From Fundidesulfovibrio magnetotacticus (lineage in GTDB: Bacteria; Desulfobacterota; Desulfovibrionia; Desulfovibrionales; Desulfovibrionaceae), in the NCBI RefSeq assembly GCF_013019105.1, contig NZ_BLTE01000002.1, positions 186,001 through 250,000 of the forward strand: DNA of 64,000 nt, read 5' to 3'. Below the pieces are notes generated by a model. That model did not search any database and was not told the origin of the DNA. It saw only the letters and a list, made by a program, of their open reading frames with translations. Positions 36,334 through 44,411 of the stretch are shown piece by piece. Position 1 is the stretch's first letter; the number at the start of each line of letters is the position of its first letter. A program made the translations under genes and the position numbers.

Positions 36334-37266
36334 GTGCTGCCCGAGGCCCCGACCGGGTGCGGCCTCGCGAACGCGCGCGCGGTCGCGCCCGCAATCTGCC
36401 CCGAGGCCATCGCCCGCGCCGCCTGCGCGGCGCTCCTGCGGGAGCTTGCGACCTATCCCAAGCCCGGGCTCGTCAGCTTCCGCGACTCCGGCAGCCACCG
36501 GGACATGGACGCGGGCACGTTCCTGGCCAGCATCAAGGCCCTGCGCTCCCCGCTGCGGGAGCTGGCCCGGGCGGGTGGCCAGGGCGCGGAGCTGGCCGCG
36601 CTGCGCGCCATCGGGCTGGCGGCCGAGGCGCGCATGCTGGAGGCCACGGGAGGCGTGAACACCCACAAGGGGGCCATCTTCTGCCTGGGCCTGCTGGCGG
36701 CGGCCGCCGGAGCCCTGGCCGCCGGGGGCCGCGCCCTGGACTTCCAGGGGCTTTCGGGGCACGTCCGGACGCGGTTCGGGGAGGAGCTCGCGGCGTCGTT
36801 CCCCCTGGCGGCCCGCAGCGCCGGGGAGCGCGCCCGCAGCCTCCACGGCCTGGGCGGCGCGCGCCTGGAGGCGGCCCGGGGCTTTCCCAGCGTCGCGCGG
36901 GCCGGACTTCCGGCCCTGGACGAAGCGCTGGAGGCGGGCCTGCCCCTGGCCAGCGGGCGCGTGCACTGCTTCTTCGCGCTGCTGGAAACCGCCGAGGACA
37001 CCACCCTGGTCCATCGGGGGGGCCTGCGCGGCCTGGACTACGCCAGACGCCGCGCCCGGCGTTTCAACCGGCAGGGCGGGGCCTTGGCGCGGGGCTGGGA
37101 GCAACACGCCCTGGAAATCCACCGGGCGTTCACGGCCCGCAACCTGAGCGCCGGGGGCGTGGCCGACCTGCTGGCCGCCACGCTCTTCTGCCGCTCCATG
37201 GAGACTCTCCGATGGCCGCATTCGCCGTGCTCTGCTCCGGGCAGGGCCGCCAAACCCCGAACCTGA
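36334..37266 (+). CDS. mdcB: Triphosphoribosyl-dephospho-CoA synthase
   Basis: A 310-residue protein of the CitG/MdcB family, which makes the prosthetic-group precursor from ATP and dephospho-CoA. Conserved parts are ELATYPKPGLVSFRDSGSHRDMD (in part), GVNTHKGAIFCLGLL and EDTTLVHRGGLRGL. The start is uncertain: I used GTG at 36334; an ATG at 36262 would overlap mdcG by 56 bases. The last 18 residues run over the mdcH start in another frame by 55 bases and look poorly conserved, a long overlap for this operon. Confidence 0.85.
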   Translation: MLPEAPTGCGLANARAVAPAICPEAIARAACAALLRELATYPKPGLVSFRDSGSHRDMDAGTFLASIKALRSPLRELARAGGQGAELAALRAIGLAAEARMLEATGGVNTHKGAIFCLGLLAAAAGALAAGGRALDFQGLSGHVRTRFGEELAASFPLAARSAGERARSLHGLGGARLEAARGFPSVARAGLPALDEALEAGLPLASGRVHCFFALLETAEDTTLVHRGGLRGLDYARRRARRFNRQGGALARGWEQHALEIHRAFTARNLSAGGVADLLAATLFCRSMETLRWPHSPCSAPGRAAKPRT

Positions 37267-38150
37267 TCGCCAGGGCGTCCGGCAGCCCCGGGGCCGCGCG
37301 CCTGCTGGACGCGGTGCGCCCGCACCTGCCCGCCGGACTGCGCGAAGCCCCCGGGGACGTGGATCCGGACCTGCTGTTTCTGGACGCCATCGCCCAGCCG
37401 CTCATCTGCCTTTACCAGTTGATGGCCTGGGAGACGCTCGCGCCGTCCATGCCCCGGCCGGACCTGCTGGCGGGGTACAGCCTCGGGGAGTTCAACGCCT
37501 GCGCCCTGGCGGGGTGTTTCGCGCCAGGCCAGGCCCTGGACCTGGCGGCCCGCAGGGCGCGGGAGATGGACCAGGCGGCGGCCGGGACGCCTTCCGGGCT
37601 GATGGCCGTGCTGGGCCTGTCCCCGGAGACGGCGGCGCGCGTGGCGGGGCAATGCCGGGGGAGCCTGGCCATCGTCGTGGGGCCGGACCATGTGGTGGCC
37701 GGCGTCGGGAGGGAACGTTTCGAGGAGCTTTCCCGGGCGTTCGCCGCCGCGGGCGCGACGCGGGTGGAGCCCCTGCCCGTGCCCCTGGCCTCCCACACCC
37801 CCTTCCTGGCCCAGGCCTCGGCGCGCTTCGGGGAGGCGCTGCGCCAGACGATGCCGACCCCACCCGCCGTGCCGGTGCTCTCCGGGGTGAGCGCCGAGGC
37901 GCAGTGGGACCCAGCCCCTATCGCGCGGGCCCTGGCAGCGCAGATCAGCACCACCATCCGCTGGGACCTGTGCATGGAGACCATGCTCTCGCGCGGATGC
38001 CGGGTGTTCCTGGAACTCGGCCCCGGCAGGGACCTGTCCCACATGATACTGGCGCGCGACCCCGGCGCGGCCGCCCGCTCCCTGGATGAATTCCACGACA
38101 TTTCGGCCGCCTCCGCGTGGGTGGCGAAGGAGCTCTCCAGGCAGGAATGA
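37212..38150 (+). CDS. mdcH: Malonyl-CoA:ACP malonyltransferase of the malonate decarboxylase
   Basis: A 312-residue acyltransferase of FabD type. The nucleophile elbow is GYSLGEFNACALAG (GXSXG) and the partner histidine is in PLASHTPFLAQA. MdcH loads the first malonyl group on MdcC and so primes the enzyme. It is the last gene of the operon. The next gene is convergent, and no malonate carrier (mdcL/M, madL/M or mdcF) follows. Confidence 0.92.
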   Translation: MAAFAVLCSGQGRQTPNLIARASGSPGAARLLDAVRPHLPAGLREAPGDVDPDLLFLDAIAQPLICLYQLMAWETLAPSMPRPDLLAGYSLGEFNACALAGCFAPGQALDLAARRAREMDQAAAGTPSGLMAVLGLSPETAARVAGQCRGSLAIVVGPDHVVAGVGRERFEELSRAFAAAGATRVEPLPVPLASHTPFLAQASARFGEALRQTMPTPPAVPVLSGVSAEAQWDPAPIARALAAQISTTIRWDLCMETMLSRGCRVFLELGPGRDLSHMILARDPGAAARSLDEFHDISAASAWVAKELSRQE

Positions 38151-38213
38151 GCGCGCCCCCGCCGGGCGGCGGCGGGAAGCCCTTCCTCAGGACCGGCGGC
38201 GGGGCGGCCTTCC

Positions 38214-41200
38214 TCAGGACCGGCGCGCCGGGCCGGGAGCGGCCAGGTCCGGGAACGGGTCCGGTACGGCCTCGCTCCACGTGGCGGGGCAGCGCACCAC
38301 GTTCCCGGCCTTGTTGGCGTAGAGCACGTAGCCGTGGTCGCGCCCGAAGCGCCAGAGGTCGCGCGTGACGGCCACGTCCGCCTTGCAATAGTGGATGATC
38401 TCCTCCACGCGCCCCTCCTTCCACCACTGCAGGGCCTTGAGGCCGTCGGCGGTCTTGGAGGCCCCCAGGGTGGCCCGGGCCAGGGTGTCCAGGGAGACGC
38501 GCACGCCCAGGCGCGCCTTGATGCGCTCCAGGAGGTCCAGGGTGGGCAGGCGGGAGAAGTCCAGGGAGGTGTAGCGGCGGAGCACCTCGTAGTCGAAGCG
38601 CAGGCAGTTGAAGCCCACCACGAGATCGGCCCGGGTCAGGGTCTCTACGAGCTCCTGCGCGCGCTCCTCGGTGAACGTCAGGAAATCGTCCGCCTGGGAG
38701 TCCCAGACCACGCCCACGGAGAGGCGCATGTCGCGCGCCTTGTGCCAGCCGCCCACCTCGGCGGCGGAGAGCTGGGTCTCCACGTCGAAGACCATCACCC
38801 GTCCGGGGTCGCGGGGCGGCTCGACGCGGGGAGCGCCGGGGACCTGCGCGGACCCGGCGAAGGGCGGCGCGGCGCGCGGCGCGTCCCTGCCAGAGCCGGG
38901 GCCGGATGCCCCCCCGGGCTGCGTGTCGCGGCGCGGTATCACGCCGGACGCGTCCGGCCCCACGGCGGCATCGCCCTCCTCCCGCGCGGGCGCCGCCGGT
39001 CCGACCGCCGCGAAAACCTCGCCCCTGGGGAGCGCGCCCTGCTCGGCCGCCTCGTCCTCCCGGGCGATCTCCAGGGCCGGGCGCTCCTCGGGCGCGCCGC
39101 GCAGGATGCGCTCCAACAGGAACCGGGCGGCGATCTTGTCGATGGGCCGGTTGCCGGAGCCGCACTTGGGCGAGTGCACGCAGGAGGGGCAGCCCGACTC
39201 GCACGGGCAGCCCGCGATGGCCGCCAGGGTGCGCTCCAGGAGTTCCGCGCGCCGGGCGTAGGCCTGGCGCGTGAGCCCCACGCCGCCGGGCACGCCGTCG
39301 TAGACGAACACCGCCGCGCGGCCCAGCTGGGGGTGCAGGGGCGTGGAGATGCCGCCCAGATCGTTGCGGTCGGTCATCACCAGCAGCGGCAGGATGCCGA
39401 TGGCCGCGTGCTCCACGGCGTGGATGCCGCCCATGAAGTGGAAGAGCCTGCGCTCGGCCTCGTCCTGGTCCTGGCGGCCGATCTCGAACCAGAGGCCTTC
39501 GGTCTCGAAGGTGAGGGGCGGCAGGTCCAGGGGCACGATGTTCAGGAGCCGCCCCCCGCGCACCGAACGGCGCTCGTAGCCCGTGACCGTCTCCGTCACC
39601 CGGAGCCGCCCCAGGCCGACGCGCGCGCCGAAAGCGACCCCCTGCTCGCGCACCTCCAGGATCTCCGTGGACTTCTGGCCGCGCGTGCGCGTGTAGTAGT
39701 CCACCTTGCGCTCCGAGGCCACGGCCAGGCGCTCGGCCAGGGAAAGCGACTCCACCACGAAGCTCGTGCCCCGGTGGATGTACACGGCTCCGGGGTGGGT
39801 CTCGCGGAAGGCGCGGTGCTCGTCCACGTGGCCGATGGAGTGCCCCCGCGCGTCCTGGATGTGGTAGAGCCCGCCGGAGCCGCGCAGGTCCACGTCGCGG
39901 TGGGGAGCCTTGCGCGCGGCGTGGATGCGGCTGCCTTCGGCGTCCAGGAGGAGCCTGCCCTGGTCCGCCAGGGCGCGGACGCCCTCGCGCGCGGCCTGAG
40001 TCTGGAGATACGGTTCGTGGGGGCGCAGGGCGTACTCGGCGGCGGCGCACTCAAGATGGCGGGCCAGGATGGCCGGGTTGTCGGGGTTGACCACGGCGTC
40101 CTCGGGGGGCCGGTCGAAGAAATCCTCGGGGTGGCGCATGAAGTACTGGTCCAGGGCGTCCTCGCCCGCCACCAGGATCACGGCGGACTCGCCCCCGCCG
40201 CGCCCCACGCGCCCGCCGCGCTGCCAGGTGGACATTACCGTGCCCGGGTAGCCCGCCAGGATGCACAGGTCCAGGCCGCCGATGTCGATGCCCAGCTCCA
40301 GGGCCGAGGTGGAGATGACGGCCAGCAGGTCGCCCGAGGCCATGCGGGCCTCGATGTCCCGGCGCTCCTCGGGCAGGAAGCCGGAGCGGTAGGCGCTGAT
40401 ACGCGGGGCCATGGCCCCGGCCTTCTCGGCAGCCCACAGGGCCACCAGCTCGGTCATCTTGCGCGACTGGCAATAGACGATGGTGCGCAAGCCCCTCGCC
40501 AGGGCGGCCTTGAGGAGCATTATGGCCGTGCGCGCCGCGCCCTCCAGGGGGTTGACGAAGAGCACGTGCCGCCTGCCCGTTGGCGCGCCCGAGCGCGAGA
40601 CCACCTCCACGGGCAGTCCCGAGAGGGCCTGGGCCAGCTCGCCGGGGTTGCCGATGGTGGCCGAGGAGAACAGGTGCGCGGGGCGCGCGCCGAAGCGCTC
40701 GCAGACGCGGCCCAGGCGGCGCAGCACGTGGGCCATGTGGGAGCCCATGACGCCCCGGTAGGCGTGCATTTCGTCCACCACCACGAAGTTGAGCCCGGCC
40801 AGGAAGGTGGTCCAGGTCTCGTGGTGGGGCAGGATGGCCAGATGGAGCATCTCGGGGTTGGTGATGAGCACGTGGGGCGGGTCCAGGCGGAGCTTGCGCC
40901 GGGCGTATGCGGTGGTGTCGCCGTCGTAGACCGCCGCGCGGGGCCTGGCCGAGGCGGGCAGGCTTCCGGTGAGGCGCTCGAAGGCCTTGAGCTGGTCCTG
41001 GGCCAGGGCCTTGAGGGGGAAGACGAAGAGCGCGCGGGAGGAGGGATCGGCCAGGAAGCGTTCCAGCACGGGCAGGGAGTACGTGAGGGTCTTGCCCGAA
41101 GCCGTGGGCGTGGCCGAGGCCACGTTGCGCCCGCCCAGGGCCAGGGAACAGGCCAGGGCCTGATGGCTGTAGAGGCGCGCGATGCCCCGCGCGGCCAGGA

Positions 41201-41348
41201 TCTCGCGCAGGGCCGGGGAGAAGGGGCGCACGGGCTCGCCGTATTCGGCCGGGGCGGGCTCCAGCGTGCGGTGGCAGCAGATGCGGTCCTTGAGACGCTC
41301 GGAGGCCTTGAGGGCCGCCACGTACTCGGCCACGCCGCCGGGAATCAC
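38214..41348 (-). CDS. MrfA/YprA-type DExH helicase fused to a YprB/MrfB-type DEDDy exonuclease
   Basis: A 1044-residue fusion. Residues 1 to about 470 are a superfamily 2 helicase: Walker A PTASGKT (81-87), Walker B VVVDEMH, SSATIGNP, and the motif VI QRGGRVGRGG. Residues about 470-740 are the DUF1998-like module of the MrfA/YprA family with the four-cysteine zinc set CPCESGCPSC...CGSG near 711-730. A low-complexity Ala/Pro/Gly linker (about 750-845) leads to an RNase H-like exonuclease: FDVETQ (Asp and Glu), GFNCLRFDYEVL (Asp) and YCKADV (Tyr-x-x-x-Asp), the DEDDy set. In Bacillus subtilis MrfA and MrfB are separate proteins that repair mitomycin-type DNA damage. The GTG start overlaps the preceding gene by four bases. 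Confidence 0.88.
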   Translation of the reverse strand: MIPGGVAEYVAALKASERLKDRICCHRTLEPAPAEYGEPVRPFSPALREILAARGIARLYSHQALACSLALGGRNVASATPTASGKTLTYSLPVLERFLADPSSRALFVFPLKALAQDQLKAFERLTGSLPASARPRAAVYDGDTTAYARRKLRLDPPHVLITNPEMLHLAILPHHETWTTFLAGLNFVVVDEMHAYRGVMGSHMAHVLRRLGRVCERFGARPAHLFSSATIGNPGELAQALSGLPVEVVSRSGAPTGRRHVLFVNPLEGAARTAIMLLKAALARGLRTIVYCQSRKMTELVALWAAEKAGAMAPRISAYRSGFLPEERRDIEARMASGDLLAVISTSALELGIDIGGLDLCILAGYPGTVMSTWQRGGRVGRGGGESAVILVAGEDALDQYFMRHPEDFFDRPPEDAVVNPDNPAILARHLECAAAEYALRPHEPYLQTQAAREGVRALADQGRLLLDAEGSRIHAARKAPHRDVDLRGSGGLYHIQDARGHSIGHVDEHRAFRETHPGAVYIHRGTSFVVESLSLAERLAVASERKVDYYTRTRGQKSTEILEVREQGVAFGARVGLGRLRVTETVTGYERRSVRGGRLLNIVPLDLPPLTFETEGLWFEIGRQDQDEAERRLFHFMGGIHAVEHAAIGILPLLVMTDRNDLGGISTPLHPQLGRAAVFVYDGVPGGVGLTRQAYARRAELLERTLAAIAGCPCESGCPSCVHSPKCGSGNRPIDKIAARFLLERILRGAPEERPALEIAREDEAAEQGALPRGEVFAAVGPAAPAREEGDAAVGPDASGVIPRRDTQPGGASGPGSGRDAPRAAPPFAGSAQVPGAPRVEPPRDPGRVMVFDVETQLSAAEVGGWHKARDMRLSVGVVWDSQADDFLTFTEERAQELVETLTRADLVVGFNCLRFDYEVLRRYTSLDFSRLPTLDLLERIKARLGVRVSLDTLARATLGASKTADGLKALQWWKEGRVEEIIHYCKADVAVTRDLWRFGRDHGYVLYANKAGNVVRCPATWSEAVPDPFPDLAAPGPARRS

Positions 41349-43018
41349 GGGGTCGCCGGGAAGGCCGTGACCCAGAACGCGCGGCTGCCGTCGCCCTGGC
41401 TCCCGGAGCGTTCGGTGTAGAGCCGGGCCTTGCCCGCCAGGGCGACGCGCAGGAAGAAGCGGGAGGCGCTGGCCTCGCGCACGCGCCGGTCGAGCACGCT
41501 GAAGGTTTCATAGCCCTCGGGGCGCTCCAGGGCCTCGCCCGTGCGGCGCAGCAGGGGCTCCCAGGCCTGTCCGTCCAGGGAGAAGTCCACGCCCAGTGCC
41601 GATTCCGCGCCGCGCTCCAGGCGCGCGGGCAGGCGGACCTCCACGCGGCCCACGGGGCCCTGCGCGGCGCACTCCAGCACCAGTTCCCCCTGGCGGGCCT
41701 GCACGGCCCCCAGCCAGTCGATGGCCACCGAGCCCTCGGCCATGCTCTCCAGGCCCCGGGAGGAGACCGCCCACACATGGAGCGCCGCGCCGGGCTCCGC
41801 CTTCACTGCCCCGCCCGGGGCCACGGCCAGCCGCGCGCCCTGGGGCCGGGCCATGGCGTCCATGGGGTCGCCCGGGGCCACGGCCAGCAGGGGCGCGCCC
41901 TCGGGGGTGGCCGCCAGGCGCAGCCTGTCGGCCACGGCCAGGGCCACGAGCTGGTTGCCCTCGGGGGAGCAGTGGCCGTCGCGCGGGGTCAGGTAGGGGT
42001 GCACGCCCCGCACGAAGAGCGAGCGCCGGAAGGGTTCGAGCATGTCCACGGCGGGCAGGCCCATGGCGTTCACGGCCGGGGCCAGCTCCTGGCGGGCGGC
42101 GTAGAGGCGGCCCTCCACCTCCATCAGGTCCGGCACGGCCAGGAAGACGAGCCTGGCCCCGAAGTGCTCCGTGAAGCGGCGCATGCCCTCCAGGGCCGCG
42201 CGGTAGGCGCTCCAGACGCGGGCCAGCTCCTGCCCGGAGGCGGGGCCGAGGATGTCCCGGGCGTTTTCGCTGCGGGCCTTCTCGTAGTCCGTGGCCTTGA
42301 AGCGGAAGGGGTCGAGCCCGGGGTTGGTCTTGTGCTCGCCGCTGGTCATCTGGGGGGGGCTGCTCACGGCCCTGGCCCCGGTGCGGAAGAGGAAGCCGAT
42401 GTTGGCCGCCGCCTGGTAGACCCGCGACCAGGAGAACCAGCGCGAGAGGAGCCCCCGGGCGGTGTAGACCGGATCGTTGGCCAGGCCCTCGCGGAAAAGC
42501 ACGTCGCGGGTGTGGTCGTGGATGTCGTTGGGGAAGAACTGGAGCACCACCACGTCGGGCATGAGGGCCGCGCCTTTCGTGAGGTAGTAGTCCATGGCGT
42601 CGAGGATGCCGAAGATGGGGATGCCGGCGTTGACCACCTCGAACTTCTGGCCCGGGTAGCGGCGTTCCAGCTCGCGGCGCAGCAGTTCGGGGTAGGTGTG
42701 CTCGTCGTCCACGCCGTAGCCGTAGGTGAAGGAGTCGCCCAGGCAGAGCACGCGCAGCACGCCCTCGGGCTTGGACGAGGAGTAGTCCGCCAGGCCCCGG
42801 GAGCCCTGGTTGTTGGCCGTTACGCGGTAGGGCAGCGCGGGGACGGTGCGGTCCACCACGCGCAGGTGGGGCTCCAGGTCGCCGTGCACGCCCGCGAAGT
42901 AGCGGGGCACGGCCGCGCCGGAGGGCACGCGGCCGGTGAGGCGCAGAACGCCCTCCGCGCCCGCGAAGCAGAGCGCCGTGAACGCCAGAAGGTAGAAGCC
43001 GTACCAGACGGGACGCAT
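41345..43018 (-). CDS. SGNH/GDSL-type hydrolase, membrane-anchored
   Basis: A 557-residue protein with an N-terminal signal anchor (FYLLAFTALCFAGAEGVLRL, about residues 8-27) that places the rest in the periplasm. The SGNH blocks are present: block I LCLGDSFTYGYG with the nucleophile Ser, block III FFPNDIHDH, and block V DGHCSPEGNQ with the catalytic Asp and His. Such proteins often remove or move acetyl groups on exopolysaccharides or cell wall (AlgX/AlgJ relatives). The C-terminal 150 residues look like a beta-rich carbohydrate-binding type region, not clearly identified. Its stop overlaps the GTG of the helicase gene, though no functional link is evident. Confidence 0.75.
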   Translation of the reverse strand: MRPVWYGFYLLAFTALCFAGAEGVLRLTGRVPSGAAVPRYFAGVHGDLEPHLRVVDRTVPALPYRVTANNQGSRGLADYSSSKPEGVLRVLCLGDSFTYGYGVDDEHTYPELLRRELERRYPGQKFEVVNAGIPIFGILDAMDYYLTKGAALMPDVVVLQFFPNDIHDHTRDVLFREGLANDPVYTARGLLSRWFSWSRVYQAAANIGFLFRTGARAVSSPPQMTSGEHKTNPGLDPFRFKATDYEKARSENARDILGPASGQELARVWSAYRAALEGMRRFTEHFGARLVFLAVPDLMEVEGRLYAARQELAPAVNAMGLPAVDMLEPFRRSLFVRGVHPYLTPRDGHCSPEGNQLVALAVADRLRLAATPEGAPLLAVAPGDPMDAMARPQGARLAVAPGGAVKAEPGAALHVWAVSSRGLESMAEGSVAIDWLGAVQARQGELVLECAAQGPVGRVEVRLPARLERGAESALGVDFSLDGQAWEPLLRRTGEALERPEGYETFSVLDRRVREASASRFFLRVALAGKARLYTERSGSQGDGSRAFWVTAFPATP

Positions 43019-43025
43019 GGTCGGA

Positions 43026-44399
43026 CTAGTGCCCCGCGATGTTGTACTTCTTGAGCTTGTACTGCAGCAGGCTCTTGGAGACGCCCAGCATCTCGGCGGC
43101 CTTCACCTGCACGAAGTCGACCCGGGCCAGGGCGCGGCGCACCAGGGCGGCCTCGATGCGCTCCAGGGTCTCGCCCAGGTTGATCTGCACGGGCAGGAGG
43201 TCCACGGCGGACTTGTACTGCGTCTCCTCGTCGCGCACCTCGGCAGGCAGCTCCTCCACGCCGATGAGTTCTCCCGAGGCCAGCACCACGCAGCGCTCCA
43301 CCACGTTCTGGAGCTGGCGCACGTTGCCGGGCCACTCGTAGCCCGTGAGGGCGTCCACGGCCTCGGTGGCGAAACCCTGGACGTTCTTGGCGTTCTCCTC
43401 GGCGTATTTGCGCAGGAAGTGGACGGCCAGCAGGGGCACGTCCTCGCGGCGTTCGCGCAGGGCGGGCATTTGTATGGAGACCACGTTGAGGCGGTAGAAG
43501 AGGTCTTCCCGGAAGGTTCCGGCCTTCACGGCCTCGGTGAGGTTTTTGTTGGTGGCGGCCACCACGCGGATGTCCGCCTCCACGGTCTGCGTCCCGCCCA
43601 CGCGCTCGAAGGAGCGCTCCTGGAGCACGCGCAGGAGCTTCACCTGGATGTCGGCGGAGAGTTCGCCGATCTCGTCGAGGAAGAGCGTGCCTCCCTGGGC
43701 GGCCTCGAAGCGGCCCCTGCGCTTGGCCACGGCCCCGGTGAAGGAGCCCTTCTCGTGGCCGAAGAGTTCGCTCTCCAGGATGCCCGGGTTCAGGGCCATG
43801 CAGTTCACGGAGACGAAGGGCTGGTCCTTGCGGGGCGAGGCGAAGTGGATGGCCTTGGCGATGAGCTCCTTGCCCGTGCCCGACTCGCCCGTGATGAGCA
43901 CCGTGGAGCGAGAGGGCGCGGCGCGCTCCACCAGCTCCAGCACCTGGCCCATGGCCTTGGAGCGCCCGATGATCTGGTGCACGGCGAAGCGTTCTTCCAG
44001 GGTCTGGCGCAGGAGGATGTTCTCGCGCTGGGCGCGGGCGAACTGGGCGGCCTTGCCCACGGTGAGCAGCAGCTCGTCGTTGGAGAAGGGCTTGGTGACG
44101 TAGTCGAAGGCCCCCACGCGCATGGCCTCCACCGCGCCCTCGATGGAGCCGAAGGCGGTCATGATGATCACGGGCACGTGGGGGTAGGAGCGCTTCACGC
44201 GCTCCAGCACTTCCTGGCCGGTCACCTTGGGCATCTTCATGTCCGTGATGACCACGTCCACCTCGGATTCCTCAAGGTAGGCCAGGCCCATCTCCGGGTC
44301 GTCCAGGGCGGTGACGGCGTAGCCGGCGTCGGCCAGGAGGGCTTCGAGGATGAGCAGGTAGTTGCGCTCGTCGTCGAGGATGAGGACTTGGGTTGCCAT
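43026..44399 (-). CDS. NtrC-family sigma-54 response regulator
   Basis: A 457-residue regulator with three domains. Receiver at 1-120 with phosphoacceptor Asp53 (ITDMKMP); AAA+ ATPase at about 140-380 with Walker A GESGTGKE, the sigma-54 contact loop GSFTGA in ELFGHEKGSFTGA, and Walker B LFLDEIGEL; Fis-type HTH at the C-terminus (KAAEMLGVSKSLLQYKLKKYNI, in part). The GAFTGA loop has Ser for Ala at position two, a common tolerated change. It should activate sigma-54 promoters when phosphorylated. Its partner is the histidine kinase twelve bases upstream. Target genes cannot be told. Confidence 0.93.
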   Translation of the reverse strand: MATQVLILDDERNYLLILEALLADAGYAVTALDDPEMGLAYLEESEVDVVITDMKMPKVTGQEVLERVKRSYPHVPVIIMTAFGSIEGAVEAMRVGAFDYVTKPFSNDELLLTVGKAAQFARAQRENILLRQTLEERFAVHQIIGRSKAMGQVLELVERAAPSRSTVLITGESGTGKELIAKAIHFASPRKDQPFVSVNCMALNPGILESELFGHEKGSFTGAVAKRRGRFEAAQGGTLFLDEIGELSADIQVKLLRVLQERSFERVGGTQTVEADIRVVAATNKNLTEAVKAGTFREDLFYRLNVVSIQMPALRERREDVPLLAVHFLRKYAEENAKNVQGFATEAVDALTGYEWPGNVRQLQNVVERCVVLASGELIGVEELPAEVRDEETQYKSAVDLLPVQINLGETLERIEAALVRRALARVDFVQVKAAEMLGVSKSLLQYKLKKYNIAGH

Positions 44400-44411
44400 G
44401 GCCCGGAGATA

